From contig NZ_CP109067.1 of assembly GCF_035917335.1 (NCBI RefSeq), positions 3,595,001 to 3,659,000 on the forward strand: 64,000 bases of DNA, given 5' to 3'. This DNA is from Micromonospora sp. NBC_01813. Lineage in GTDB: Bacteria; Actinomycetota; Actinomycetes; Mycobacteriales; Micromonosporaceae. Both the position numbers and the translations under genes were made by a program. Of this stretch, positions 35,063-43,362 are shown one piece after another (the stretch's first letter is position 1; every line of letters starts with the position of its first letter). The notes beneath the pieces are model-generated. The model was not told the DNA's origin, did not search any database, and worked only from the letters and a program-made list of their open reading frames with translations.

Positions 35063-36331
35063 ATGATCATGGAATCGGATTCCGCACGTGGTGTCGACCG
35101 ACGCCGGCTCGTCAAATGGGGCGGGGTGGCCGCCGCCGGGGTGGCGGCGGCCGGTGGGCTGCTGGCCGGACCCCGGCTCGGCCACGCCGGCTCGGCGGCC
35201 GCCGACTCCTCCGGGCACGGCCGGATCCCGCCGGAGACCCGGCCCGGCGGAGCCTACGACCGGTACGTGGCGCGGCTGGCCGCCGAGGGCAAGTTCTCCG
35301 GCGTCGTGCTGCTGTCGTACCGGGGTCGCACGGTGTTGTCACGCAGCTACGGTATGGCCGACAAGGAGAGGGGGATCCGCAACCACTCCGGTGTCGCGTT
35401 CAACCTCTCCTCGGGCAGTCAGCCCTTCTTGTCGGTGGCCGTCCTGCAGTTGGTGCAACAGGGCCGGGTGACGCTGTCGGACCCGGTGGGCATCCACCTG
35501 TCGGGCCTCGCCGGAGAGATCGGTGAACAGGTGACCATCCACCACCTGCTCACCAACACGTCCGGGCTCGACGCCCCGATGCCGGACTGGCAACGCGTCT
35601 TTCACAGCCGGGAGGAGGTGCACGAGTACAACACGCAGTGGGTCCGGCAGGCGAGGCTGGTGGGGGTCCCCGGCGCCGGATCCAATGGCCACCTTCCCGG
35701 CGGCGGCGTCGGCCTGGCCATGGCCGCGCAGATCGTGGAGGCCGTGTCCGGCATGACGTTCTGGGATTACGTGCACGAGCGTGTCTTCGGGCGCTGCGGG
35801 ATGAGCGGTTCGGCGTTCTACACCAGGGAGCAGTGGCTCACCGACGAACACATCGCGCACCCGTACATGCTGCAAGCCGATGGCAGCGTGGTGGACGCCG
35901 TCCGCAACCTCGACAAGGGCAGTCTGGACCCGAACATCCTGGGCCGGAATCCGGGCCGTGGCTTCATCGGCTACGCCTCCGCCGACGGCTTCGCCACCGC
36001 ACCGGACCTGGTCCGGTTCGCGCAAGCGCTACGCGACGGCACGGTGCTGGACCGGCCCTACGCCGACGTGTTCGCCGGGGCCAAGCTCCCCGGCCCGAAC
36101 CCCACGTCGTACGAGGCGTACACCATGCCGGTCAGCATCATCAACGGCCAGTGGGTGATCGGGCGCGGCGGCGGGGCCGGGGGCGTCGGCGCCAACTGGA
36201 GCATCTACCCGGACACCGGGTGGGTCGGTGTCGTCCTGAGCAACCAGGATGGCGTGCCGCTATTGGACATCTGTCTGCAGGAGGCCGCAGCCATCACCGG
36301 CGCGCCGGTCAACCCACCCGGCGGCGGCTGA
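35063..36331 (+). CDS. Tat-exported beta-lactamase-fold protein lacking catalytic residues
   Basis: A 422-residue member of the serine beta-lactamase/DD-peptidase (class C-like) family. Residues 10-42 are a Tat signal (DRRRLVKWGGVAAAG). The fold is well preserved (FSGVVLLSYRGRTVLSRSYG; HHLLTNTSGLDAP; GWVGVVLSNQDG). Yet SxxK is S117-G-S-Q120, YxN is replaced by GSNGHLPGG at 206-214, and HxG is GRGG with Arg368. All three active-site motifs are lost, so hydrolysis is unlikely; a binding or sensing role is inference. ATG 35063 follows GGGAAAGGAAC. A two-component pair follows 66 bp downstream. Confidence 0.85.
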   Translation: MIMESDSARGVDRRRLVKWGGVAAAGVAAAGGLLAGPRLGHAGSAAADSSGHGRIPPETRPGGAYDRYVARLAAEGKFSGVVLLSYRGRTVLSRSYGMADKERGIRNHSGVAFNLSSGSQPFLSVAVLQLVQQGRVTLSDPVGIHLSGLAGEIGEQVTIHHLLTNTSGLDAPMPDWQRVFHSREEVHEYNTQWVRQARLVGVPGAGSNGHLPGGGVGLAMAAQIVEAVSGMTFWDYVHERVFGRCGMSGSAFYTREQWLTDEHIAHPYMLQADGSVVDAVRNLDKGSLDPNILGRNPGRGFIGYASADGFATAPDLVRFAQALRDGTVLDRPYADVFAGAKLPGPNPTSYEAYTMPVSIINGQWVIGRGGGAGGVGANWSIYPDTGWVGVVLSNQDGVPLLDICLQEAAAITGAPVNPPGGG

Positions 36332-36397
36332 GGTGATGGCTGAGCGGTCCGATTTGCAGCGGTCAACGACATCGAGCGCCGGTCATAGGCTCAGGGC

Positions 36398-37093
36398 ATG
36401 CGCGTACTGATCGTGGAGGACGAGCCCTACCTGGCCGAAGCCGTCCGCGACGGGCTGCGGCTGGAGGCGATCGCCGCCGACATCGCCGGTGACGGCGACT
36501 CCGCCCTGGAACTGCTCAGCGTCAACTCCTACGACCTCGCGATCCTGGACCGCGACATCCCCGGCCCTTCCGGCGACGACATCGCCCGGCGAATAGTCGC
36601 CTCCGGCAGCAACATCCCGATCCTCATGCTCACCGCCGCCGACCGGATCGACGACAAGGCTTCCGGATTCGAGCTCGGTGCCGACGACTACCTCACCAAA
36701 CCGTTCGACCTGCGGGAACTCGTCCTGCGGCTGAGGGCGCTCGACCGCAGACGCGGGTACCCCCGGCCCCCGGTCCGTGAGATCGCGGGACTGCGGCTCG
36801 ACCCCTTCCGCCGGGAGGTCTTCCGCGACGGACGCCACGTCGCGCTCACCCGCAAACAGTTCGCCGTGCTGGAAGTCCTCGTCACCGCGGAAGGCGGGAT
36901 CGTCAGCGCCGAAGAGTTGCTGGAACGGGCCTGGGACTGCAACGCCAACCCCTTCACCAACGCCGTACGCATCACCGTCTCCGCACTGCGCAAACGGCTC
37001 GGCGAACCATGGATCATCGCCACGGTGCCCGGCGTCGGCTACCGGATCGACACGGCAGCCGGTGCCGGGCGGGCGGGCGGGGACGGTGCGTAG
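36398..37093 (+). CDS. OmpR/PhoB-type response regulator
   Basis: A 231-residue regulator with receiver domain (VLIVEDEPYLAEA; phospho-Asp in LAILDRDIPGP; Lys in YLTKPFD) and winged helix (LTRKQFAVLEVLVTAEGG, NAVRITVSALRKRLG, TVPGVGYRI). ATG 36398. The kinase gene follows at once. The degenerate lactamase gene upstream is in the same direction, so it may be its target or sensor partner. Confidence 0.93.
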   Translation: MRVLIVEDEPYLAEAVRDGLRLEAIAADIAGDGDSALELLSVNSYDLAILDRDIPGPSGDDIARRIVASGSNIPILMLTAADRIDDKASGFELGADDYLTKPFDLRELVLRLRALDRRRGYPRPPVREIAGLRLDPFRREVFRDGRHVALTRKQFAVLEVLVTAEGGIVSAEELLERAWDCNANPFTNAVRITVSALRKRLGEPWIIATVPGVGYRIDTAAGAGRAGGDGA

Positions 37094-37103
37094 GGAACCC
37101 GGT

Positions 37104-38207
37104 GTGAGCGTCCGTCTCAAACTGACCCTCAGCTATGCCGGATTCGTCATGCTGGCCGGCGGCTTGCTTCTCGTCACGGTCTGGCTGTTCCTCCTGCGTT
37201 ACGTGCCGGAGGTGATCGCCAACCCCCAGACGCCCGGACCCGACCGTTCCCGGCTGCCCGTCCCCGTGTTGTTCGTACCGAACCGCTCCGACCTGTTGGA
37301 CGCCTTCACCCCGAGGGCAGCCGCAGCGTTGGCCTTCCTGCTGATGTTCGGCCTCCTCGGTGGATGGGTTCTCGCCGGCCGCATGCTCGCGCCACTGACT
37401 CGCATCACAGATGCCACCCGCGTGGCGGCGGACGGAACACTGTCCCACCGGATCCGCCTGGCGGGCCGCCAAGACGAATTCCGGGAACTCTCCGACGCGT
37501 TCGACTCGATGCTCGAACGACTCGAGTCCCACGTCGCCGAACAGCGGCGGTTCGCCGCGAACGCATCCCATGAACTGCGCACCCCGCTCGCGATCTCGCA
37601 GACGCTGCTCGACGTCGCCCGCACGGATCCCGCACGGGGGCGGGACGAACTCATCGATCGATTGCACACCGTCAACCGGCGGGCCATCGACCTCGCCGAG
37701 GCCCTTCTGCTGCTCAGCCGCGGCGACCGCGAAATCCTCGCCCGCGAGAGTGTCGACCTCTCCCTCCTGGCCGAAGAAGCCACCGAAACGCTGCTTCCCC
37801 TCGCTGAACGGCGCCGGATCACGCTGGACGTCACCGGCGGGGCGGCCTACGTCTGCGGCTCCGTCGAACTCCTGCTGCGGATGGCGACGAACCTCGTCCA
37901 GAACGCCATCGTCCACAACCTCCCCGACGGCGGCGGCACGGTGATGGTCCACACCGAGGCGAGGGGCGACACGAGCGTGCTGCGGGTCGAGAACACCGGT
38001 CGCCGACTCCCGGCAGACCTGGTACCGACCCTCACCGAACCCTTCCAGCGCGGAACAGATCGGGTACGTACCGACGAACACGCCGGCGTCGGCCTCGGCC
38101 TGTCCATTGTGCGCAGCATCGTCCACGCCCACGACGGGGCTCTCGACCTCGTCGCCAGACCCGACGGCGGTCTCCTCGTCACAGTCCGGCTGCCCGGCCC
38201 GCCGTAG
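37104..38207 (+). CDS. sensor histidine kinase (HAMP, HisKA)
   Basis: A 367-residue kinase. Transmembrane helices lie at about 12-32 and 78-98 with a short roughly 45-residue extracellular loop; then HAMP (LAPLTRITDATRVAADG), HisKA with NASHELRTPLAISQTLL, N-box NLVQNAIVHN and G-boxes ENTGRRLP and GVGLGLSIV. GTG 37104 (MSVRLKLTLSYAG) is preferred over GTG 37086, which overlaps the regulator, because AGGGAACCCGGT precedes it. Confidence 0.92.
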   Translation: MSVRLKLTLSYAGFVMLAGGLLLVTVWLFLLRYVPEVIANPQTPGPDRSRLPVPVLFVPNRSDLLDAFTPRAAAALAFLLMFGLLGGWVLAGRMLAPLTRITDATRVAADGTLSHRIRLAGRQDEFRELSDAFDSMLERLESHVAEQRRFAANASHELRTPLAISQTLLDVARTDPARGRDELIDRLHTVNRRAIDLAEALLLLSRGDREILARESVDLSLLAEEATETLLPLAERRRITLDVTGGAAYVCGSVELLLRMATNLVQNAIVHNLPDGGGTVMVHTEARGDTSVLRVENTGRRLPADLVPTLTEPFQRGTDRVRTDEHAGVGLGLSIVRSIVHAHDGALDLVARPDGGLLVTVRLPGPP

Positions 38208-38237
38208 AGTCCAGGCAGAGGAACCGTCCATAGGCTT

Positions 38238-39002
38238 TCATCGGTCTCGCTCCACGGGCAAGTCGGCTGGCTTGCGCCAGACGGAAACGTGTTTGTCGCT
38301 GTCGGAGGTGAACGGCGAGCCGTCCCAGTCCGCCACCCGCCGCTCCAGCATCAGGCCGGCGAGCCGGGCCATCAGGTCACACTCGGCCGGCCAGATGTAG
38401 CGGAAGTTGCTGTAGCCGTAGCTGGCGCCGCCGTCGTCGCTGCGCCGGTAGTGGTGCGAGGTTCCCTGCTGGGTGACCATGTCGTAGGTGTCGAAGCCGA
38501 CATGCCGGTCCGTCACCGCGAACGGCACCGCCGTCTGCCCCGGTGGGAATCGCCGGATGCCCGGCACCCACAACTCGACGACGAAGCGCCCACCCGGCGA
38601 CAGGTGCCGGGCCGCGTTGCGGAAGCACTCCACCTGCTCGTCCTGCGTACGCAGGTTGCCGATGCTGTTGAACACGACGTACACCAGGGAAAACTGCCCC
38701 GGAACCGTCGCCGTCGCCATGTCGCCGACGACGACCGGCAGGTCTTCTGCCGCCGGGACCTTGCGGCGTAGCTGGTCGGCCATGTGCTGCGACAGCTCGA
38801 TCCCGGCTACCGGGATGCCCTTCGAGGAGAGTGGGATCGCCACCCGGCCGGTGCCGATCGCGAACTCCAGCGCGGAACCGGTGCCGGCCAGTTGCGCCAG
38901 AAAGTCGACCGTGGGGTCCAGCACCTGCGGGGCGAACATTTCGGCCGAGGTGCGGTCGTACCCCTGCGCCGTCTCCTCGTCCCACAGGTCACTACTCGTC
39001 AT
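38238..39002 (-). CDS. class I SAM-dependent methyltransferase
   Basis: A 254-residue Rossmann methyltransferase: ALEFAIGTGRVAIPL (motif I), VAGIELSQHMADQLR, VVGDMAT, and VYVVFNSIGNLRTQDEQ (motif IV region). The N-terminal DLWDEETAQGYDRTSAEMF is typical of small-molecule methyltransferases. Substrate unknown. ATG 39002; its promoter region abuts the mer-like operon on the other strand. Confidence 0.85.
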   Translation of the reverse strand: MTSSDLWDEETAQGYDRTSAEMFAPQVLDPTVDFLAQLAGTGSALEFAIGTGRVAIPLSSKGIPVAGIELSQHMADQLRRKVPAAEDLPVVVGDMATATVPGQFSLVYVVFNSIGNLRTQDEQVECFRNAARHLSPGGRFVVELWVPGIRRFPPGQTAVPFAVTDRHVGFDTYDMVTQQGTSHHYRRSDDGGASYGYSNFRYIWPAECDLMARLAGLMLERRVADWDGSPFTSDSDKHVSVWRKPADLPVERDR

Positions 39003-39077
39003 GGGCGCGATACTCGACGCACATCTACGCTCGCACAAGTCATTTACGACCATCGAGCGGGCGTAGCGCGGTCACGG

Positions 39078-39108
39078 TTGCATCCGGTATCTGAGTACAG
39101 GGTTACCG
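39078..39108 (+). promoter_or_regulatory. MerR-type promoter of the mer-like operon
   Basis: TTGCAT (39078) and a weak TTACCG (39103) are separated by 19 bp, the long spacer typical of MerR-controlled promoters. The spacer holds the dyad CCGGTA-N6-TACAGG, the same design as known Hg operators (GTAC-N4-GTAC). The ATG of the first gene is at 39116, so the transcript would be nearly leaderless. Confidence 0.55.
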
Positions 39109-39115
39109 TCATTCC

Positions 39116-39463
39116 ATGACTGAGACGAAAGCCCAGGTCGACGGGTCGTGGGGGCCGCCGACGTGCACGTTGCCGACTGCGGAGCAGCCGCTGCGGCTGG
39201 CCGAATTCGATTACCTCTTCGCCTCGGCGGTGTCCGGCGTAGCGCGGGTCGACCGGACACGAGTTCGGCTGGACCTGCGGCCCGAGCCGACGCTGGCCGC
39301 GCGGGCGGCGGATCTGATGATGCGGGAGAGCGACTGCTGCTCGTTCTTCACCTTCACCCTGACGGCTACCGGCGGACAGCTCGCCTTGGATGTGGCGGTG
39401 CCGGCGGGGCACGTCGATGTGCTCGATGCCCTGGCGGCCCGTGCGGCCGGTGGCCGGCCGTGA
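39116..39463 (+). CDS. small protein of the mer-like operon
   Basis: A 115-residue soluble protein with the motif MMRESDCCSFFTFTL (adjacent Cys pair followed by aromatic residues), a possible soft-metal site, and another Cys in PPTCTLPTAEQ. Proteins of this kind sit beside MerR genes in several actinomycetes (memory). Its stop overlaps the merR-like GTG. Role unknown; metal handling is inferred from position and Cys. Confidence 0.75.
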   Translation: MTETKAQVDGSWGPPTCTLPTAEQPLRLAEFDYLFASAVSGVARVDRTRVRLDLRPEPTLAARAADLMMRESDCCSFFTFTLTATGGQLALDVAVPAGHVDVLDALAARAAGGRP

Positions 39464-39906
39464 GTTCCGGCCTGCGGTCTGGGCAGGTGGCCGAGGCAGC
39501 CGGGGTCAACCAGCAGACACTGCGCTACTACGAGCGGCGAGGGCTGCTGGCCGAGCCCGACCGGACACTCGGTGGGCACCGGCTCTACCCACCGGAGACC
39601 GTCACCGTGCTACGGGTGATCAAGACCGCGCAGCGGCTCGGCTTCACCCTCGACGAGGTCGCCGAGCTGATGGATATGGGCACGCACCGGCATGGCCGGC
39701 GCTCCGAGGCCGGATTGCAGGCCCGCGCGCGGGCGAAGCTGGCCGAAGTGGAGCAGCGGATCGCCGACCTGGCGGTCATCCGGGACACCCTGCGCGAAGC
39801 GGTCGCTGCCGGTTGCGACGACCTGGTGGCCTGCGCCGACAGCCCGTGCTGCCCGTTGCCGTTCGTCGAACTCACCGTCAAGGAGACCGATCATGTCGAG
39901 GCTTAA
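39460..39906 (+). CDS. MerR-family metal-responsive regulator (mercury type)
   Basis: A 148-residue MerR protein. The winged helix is VNQQTLRYYERRGLLAEP and HRLYPPETVTVLRVIK, followed by a dimerisation coil. The effector end AAGCDDLVACADSPCCPLPF has Cys residues spaced as in Hg(II) MerR proteins, so mercury or a similar thiophilic metal is the likely signal. GTG 39460 overlaps the preceding stop; the next gene overlaps its end by 14 bp. Confidence 0.9.
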   Translation: MSSGLRSGQVAEAAGVNQQTLRYYERRGLLAEPDRTLGGHRLYPPETVTVLRVIKTAQRLGFTLDEVAELMDMGTHRHGRRSEAGLQARARAKLAEVEQRIADLAVIRDTLREAVAAGCDDLVACADSPCCPLPFVELTVKETDHVEA

Positions 39907-40204
39907 TCCACGCCGAGCGTTGCCGTCCGGCCTGACCGGGCTGGCCGGGGTCGCGTGCGCGGCCTGCTGCCTACTGCCGCTGCTGCTGGCGGCCGGGCTG
40001 ATTGGTGGTGCCGGCTGGGCGGCCGCGACCCGCGCGATGCCGGCGGTCGCGGTCGGCCTAGCCGGCGCAGCCGGTGCCGCCTGGTGGTGGGCGGCCCGCC
40101 GGGTCCGTCGGCACCGCGCCGGGTGTGCCGGTGGCGGCTGCGGGTGCGGCGGTACGGCTGGTCCGCAGGCGCCTGAGGAGATCTCGGTAGGGTCCTCGTC
40201 GTGA
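39893..40204 (+). CDS. small Cys-rich membrane protein, MerT/MerC-like
   Basis: A 103-residue protein with two to three helices. The first ([22 protein letters not shown]) contains CxxCC as in mercury importers, and the C-terminus has CAGGGCGCGG, another cysteine cluster. AAGGAG precedes ATG 39893. Together with the MerR gene this suggests metal transport across the membrane, yet no mercuric reductase lies near. Confidence 0.7.
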   Translation: MSRLNPRRALPSGLTGLAGVACAACCLLPLLLAAGLIGGAGWAAATRAMPAVAVGLAGAAGAAWWWAARRVRRHRAGCAGGGCGCGGTAGPQAPEEISVGSSS

Positions 40205-40533
40205 CCGTCGCGCGCTCCCTCATCCTGTTCGTCCTCGCCGCCGTCGCCGAGATCGGTGGGGCGTGGCTGATCTGGCAGGGCTGGCGGGAGCACCGCGGCC
40301 TGCTGTGGATCGCCGCCGGGGTGATCGCGCTCGGGCTGTACGGGTTCGCGGCGTCGTTGCAGCCGGATCCGAACTTCGGTCGAATCCTTGCCGCCTACGG
40401 CGGGATCTTCGTCGCCGGTTCACTCGCCTGGGGCGTCGTCGTGGACAAGTTCCGGCCGGACCGCTGGGACATCACCGGCGCGGTGATCTGCCTGATCGGC
40501 GTCGCCGTCATCATGTACGCCCCACGCGGCTGA
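40201..40533 (+). CDS. YnfA/UPF0060 family membrane protein
   Basis: A 110-residue, four-helix protein ([20 protein letters not shown] ... [20 protein letters not shown]), the whole length matching YnfA, a relative of small multidrug transporters. GTG 40201 overlaps the stop of the preceding gene (GTGA), making it the fourth gene of the operon. Transport of organic cations or metals is possible. Confidence 0.9.
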   Translation: MTVARSLILFVLAAVAEIGGAWLIWQGWREHRGLLWIAAGVIALGLYGFAASLQPDPNFGRILAAYGGIFVAGSLAWGVVVDKFRPDRWDITGAVICLIGVAVIMYAPRG

Positions 40534-40692
40534 ACCGCGAAGACCACGCTGCCAGCAATACTCCTGCGCCCGGTGGTGCTCCTGGAGCCGGCGGTACTCC
40601 TGGAATCGGGAAGTGTTCTTCTTACGTCGGATGCGCGACTTTACCGGCGTACCGGGCAGAAATCGACGGTGACGACCCGGCAAGCTCCTCCG

Positions 40693-41622
40693 ATGTCCCG
40701 CCCCGCCACGGTGCCCCGCGAGTTGAGCTTCGAGCCGTTCTCCGGCAGCCGCGCCATCGCTGCCGGCCTGATCACCCGGCGGATGCTCAACGGCCCGCAC
40801 TGGCGCCGCATCCTCCCCGACGTCTACGTACACGAAAGCTCGTACGACCCCGACGACCATCGCATGTGGTGCAGAGCCGCCGCCGCGCGACTGCCGCCCG
40901 GCGCGGCGATCCACGAACTCAGCGCAGCCTTTCTGTGGGGGGTTGATCTTCTGCCGCTACGCGGCCCGAGACAGCCGGTGGTGCCGGTACACATCGCCCT
41001 GCCAAAGACCGCCAGGCAATACTCACATCCCAGGGTAAAGTCCGCATACCGGATGCTCGCCTTTGACGACATCACGTCTCTGAGTGGACTCCCCTTGACC
41101 ACCGGAGTCCGTACAGCGTTCGACCTGGGTCGCTCTTTACCGCGTGCTGATGCGCTCGGCGCCCTCGACACCGTCCTACGCCGCCGCCTTGTCACGCGCG
41201 CGCACCTCGCGGCGTACATCGACACCCGCCCCAGGCTGCGCGGACTGCAGCAGGTCCGGGAGCTCCTCGCCCTCGCCGAGCCGTTGAGCGAATCGCCGAT
41301 GGAGAGCCGCCTCCGCCTGCTGCTGCACGACGCCGGCCTGCCGAAACCTACGCCGCAGTACGAGGTACGGGACGCCCCGCTGGGTGGGAAGGGACGGTTC
41401 ATCGCCCGGGTCGACCTAGCGTACCCACAGTGGCGGATCGCCATCGAGTACGAAGGTGACCACCACCGGGAGCGAGCGACGTTCCGCAAGGACGTGTACC
41501 GCTTCAACGCGCTCCGCGAAGCCGGCTGGCTGGCGCTGCGCTTCACCGCCGACGACGTACTCCGCAGGAAAGAACAAGTCGCACAAAAGGTACGGCACGC
41601 GATCGCCGAACGCACCACCTGA
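40693..41622 (+). CDS. DUF559-type protein with AbiEi-like N-terminus
   Basis: A 309-residue protein. The N-terminal 100 residues (SRAIAAGLITRRMLNGPHWR ... AAIHELSAAFLWG) resemble AbiEi-type antitoxin/winged-helix modules. The C-terminal 100 residues are a Vsr/PD-(D/E)XK-like nuclease fold: RVDLAYPQWRIAIEYEGDHH with the Asp and Glu, then REAGWLALRFT. This family is widespread and multi-copy in actinomycetes; no toxin gene is next to it. Nuclease activity is unproven. ATG 40693. Confidence 0.82.
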   Translation: MSRPATVPRELSFEPFSGSRAIAAGLITRRMLNGPHWRRILPDVYVHESSYDPDDHRMWCRAAAARLPPGAAIHELSAAFLWGVDLLPLRGPRQPVVPVHIALPKTARQYSHPRVKSAYRMLAFDDITSLSGLPLTTGVRTAFDLGRSLPRADALGALDTVLRRRLVTRAHLAAYIDTRPRLRGLQQVRELLALAEPLSESPMESRLRLLLHDAGLPKPTPQYEVRDAPLGGKGRFIARVDLAYPQWRIAIEYEGDHHRERATFRKDVYRFNALREAGWLALRFTADDVLRRKEQVAQKVRHAIAERTT

Positions 41623-41635
41623 CCACATCGCGCCC

Positions 41636-41696
41636 GTCGAGGTGACGCTGACGCACGCTATTTTCGCGTTTTAGCGTGCGTCAGCGTCACCTCGAC
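41636..41696. terminator. perfect 25-bp inverted repeat, likely bidirectional terminator
   Basis: Arms 41636-41660 (GTCGAGGTGACGCTGACGCA...) and 41672-41696 are exactly complementary around an 11-bp loop, TTTTCGCGTTT. It sits between the convergent DUF559 and DUF397 genes; the DUF397 stop falls inside the loop/arm border. Confidence 0.85.
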
Positions 41697-41940
41697 ACCG
41701 AAGCGCCCTCACGAAGCCAGACCAGGAATCGCCGGAGAAAGACAACACCGGGCCGTACGGATCCTTCGAGTCCCGCACCGCGACGCCAAGCGCACCAGAG
41801 ACACCATGCTCAGCGAGCCCAGCCACCCCAGTGAGCCCAGCCACCTCGACACAGTTGGAGTTGGAGCCGCTGCGGCTCGACTTACGCCACGTCCGGCCCG
41901 ACAGGTCAGCTGCGTCCATCCTCGCCTCACTCACGCTCAT
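41671..41940 (-). CDS. DUF397 protein
   Basis: An 89-residue protein with the family signature TWRKSSRSGSNSNCVEVA, then VAVRDSKDPYGPVLSFSGDSW. It carries an insert (GLTGVAGLAEHGVSGALG) not in the minimal family. DUF397 proteins act with the XRE-DUF5753 regulator encoded upstream, here overlapping by 14 bp. ATG 41940. Confidence 0.9.
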   Translation of the reverse strand: MSVSEARMDAADLSGRTWRKSSRSGSNSNCVEVAGLTGVAGLAEHGVSGALGVAVRDSKDPYGPVLSFSGDSWSGFVRALRCRGDADAR

Positions 41941-42772
41941 ATTCTGCCGCGAGCCGGGCCACCAGGTCGATCGACTCGGCCGGGCTCAGCGCCACCGCGA
42001 GCAGCCTATCCAGTTCCTCGCGAAAGAAGCTCACCTCCTCGGGCTCCTCCAGGAACAACCCGGAGATCTTGTGCTCAAGGTGCACGACCGTCCGGTCACG
42101 CGGGAAGTCGAGGATGGCGAACGCGCCGTCCAGTCCCGTGTAGCCGCCGACCGACGACGGCACCACCTGCAGGGTGACGTTCGGGCGGTCGGCGGCGTCT
42201 ACGAGATGCCGGAGTTGCCGACCCATCACCCACGCACCGCCGAGCGGCCGACGCAACGCCGCCTCGTCCAGGATCGCGTGCAGTGCCGGTGGTTCGGACC
42301 TCGCCAGGATGGCCTGGCGCCCGAGCCGAGCGGTGACTCTGGTTTGGGCGTCGGCCTCCGGAACGCCACAACCTCGCAATACCGCCCTCGTGTAGTCGGG
42401 AGTCTGCAGCAGACCCGGTACGAGCAGCGGTTCGAAGTCGAAGATCGCCGACGCCTCGGCCTCCAACTGGATCAACGTCCGGGACTCCACTGGGAGACCG
42501 CCAAGCACCTCCCACCAGCCGGGCTCGGAGCGCTCTGACATGGCGAGCAGCCGCTGCCGTTCCTCACCGGTCACGCCGTAGATGACCAGCAGGGATGCGA
42601 CGTCCTCCAACTTGCTGCCCTGCCGACCGGTCTCCATCCTGGACAACTTCGACGCCGGCCAGCCGAGTCTCGCCGCCACCCCACGGACGCTCAGCTTCCT
42701 GCCCTGCCGCAGGGTGCGCAGTTCGCCAGCGAGGCCACGGATGGCGATGGTGGGCGGCGTTGGCTTGGTCAT
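41927..42772 (-). CDS. XRE-family regulator with DUF5753 (Scr1-type)
   Basis: A 281-residue regulator. The N-terminal HTH is ELRTLRQGRKLSVRGVAARLGWPASKLSR; the DUF5753 domain includes FEPLLVPGLLQTPDYTRAVL and VTLQVVPSSVGGY. Such pairs with DUF397 act in development and antibiotic control in Streptomyces, some resembling toxin-antitoxin pairs. ATG 42772 follows CAGGAGGATTTTG. Divergent from a small gene at 42879. Confidence 0.93.
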   Translation of the reverse strand: MTKPTPPTIAIRGLAGELRTLRQGRKLSVRGVAARLGWPASKLSRMETGRQGSKLEDVASLLVIYGVTGEERQRLLAMSERSEPGWWEVLGGLPVESRTLIQLEAEASAIFDFEPLLVPGLLQTPDYTRAVLRGCGVPEADAQTRVTARLGRQAILARSEPPALHAILDEAALRRPLGGAWVMGRQLRHLVDAADRPNVTLQVVPSSVGGYTGLDGAFAILDFPRDRTVVHLEHKISGLFLEEPEEVSFFREELDRLLAVALSPAESIDLVARLAAEYERE

Positions 42773-42878
42773 CAAAATCCTCCTGTCCCCAACCTCTTGA
42801 CACGAGGCTACCGCCGTAGCCATGTTGTATGCAACGTTGCTTCCCCGAGAGATACAGCTTGAGTGAGGTGAGCCAGTG

Positions 42879-43244
42879 ATGTTGGTGAAGGTGCGGGCGT
42901 ACGACCCGGCGGACAGCCCGGGGCCGATCCCGTCGGTGATCGACCACTTCCGGCCGGGCCCGGACCTGCCCGAACAGCTCAGCGAGGCGGAGCACACGGC
43001 AGCCCGATACACGGTGATCCTGCTGCCGCCGGAGGAAGCAGAGGTCCTCGATCTTGGCCGGGAGAACCCGGGGCTCAAGCTCTACCTGGACCACCACTGG
43101 GAGGCGGACGTAGTCGACCTCGATCAGGCGGCGACGCTGATCTCCGAGCACTGCGGCAAGCCGGTCACGCTGGTCGAGCACCGGGCCGACCTCTGCTACT
43201 GGACGGCCCATGTGGACCTGCCCTACGCCGACGGCGGGAGCTGA
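42879..43244 (+). CDS. conserved small protein of unknown function
   Basis: A 121-residue soluble protein without recognised domain: MLVKVRAYDPADSPGPIPSV, LPPEEAEVLDLGRENPGLKL, and an acidic centre. ATG 42879 follows GAGGTGAGCCAGTG. It shares the 106-bp promoter region with the XRE-DUF5753 gene and may be its target. Confidence 0.65.
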   Translation: MLVKVRAYDPADSPGPIPSVIDHFRPGPDLPEQLSEAEHTAARYTVILLPPEEAEVLDLGRENPGLKLYLDHHWEADVVDLDQAATLISEHCGKPVTLVEHRADLCYWTAHVDLPYADGGS

Positions 43245-43295
43245 CGCGCTGGCCAGCCCGGCGACCTGTACGCAACAGCCGCCTGCAGACAAGAC

Positions 43296-43333
43296 GTCTG
43301 CCGGGCTGGCCGACCACGGCCAGCCCGGCAGAC
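43296..43333. terminator. bidirectional terminator
   Basis: A perfect 16-bp inverted repeat, GTCTGCCGGGCTGGCC and GGCCAGCCCGGCAGAC, around GACCAC. It lies between convergent genes ending at 43244 and 43363. Confidence 0.85.
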
Positions 43334-43362
43334 GGCATCGAGGCAGCAGGCAGCGCGGTTTC

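Noticed and set aside
37104-38231. 405-codon minus-strand ORF opposite the histidine kinase
   Set aside because: The plus strand has transmembrane, HAMP, HisKA and ATPase motifs; the antisense frame has none.
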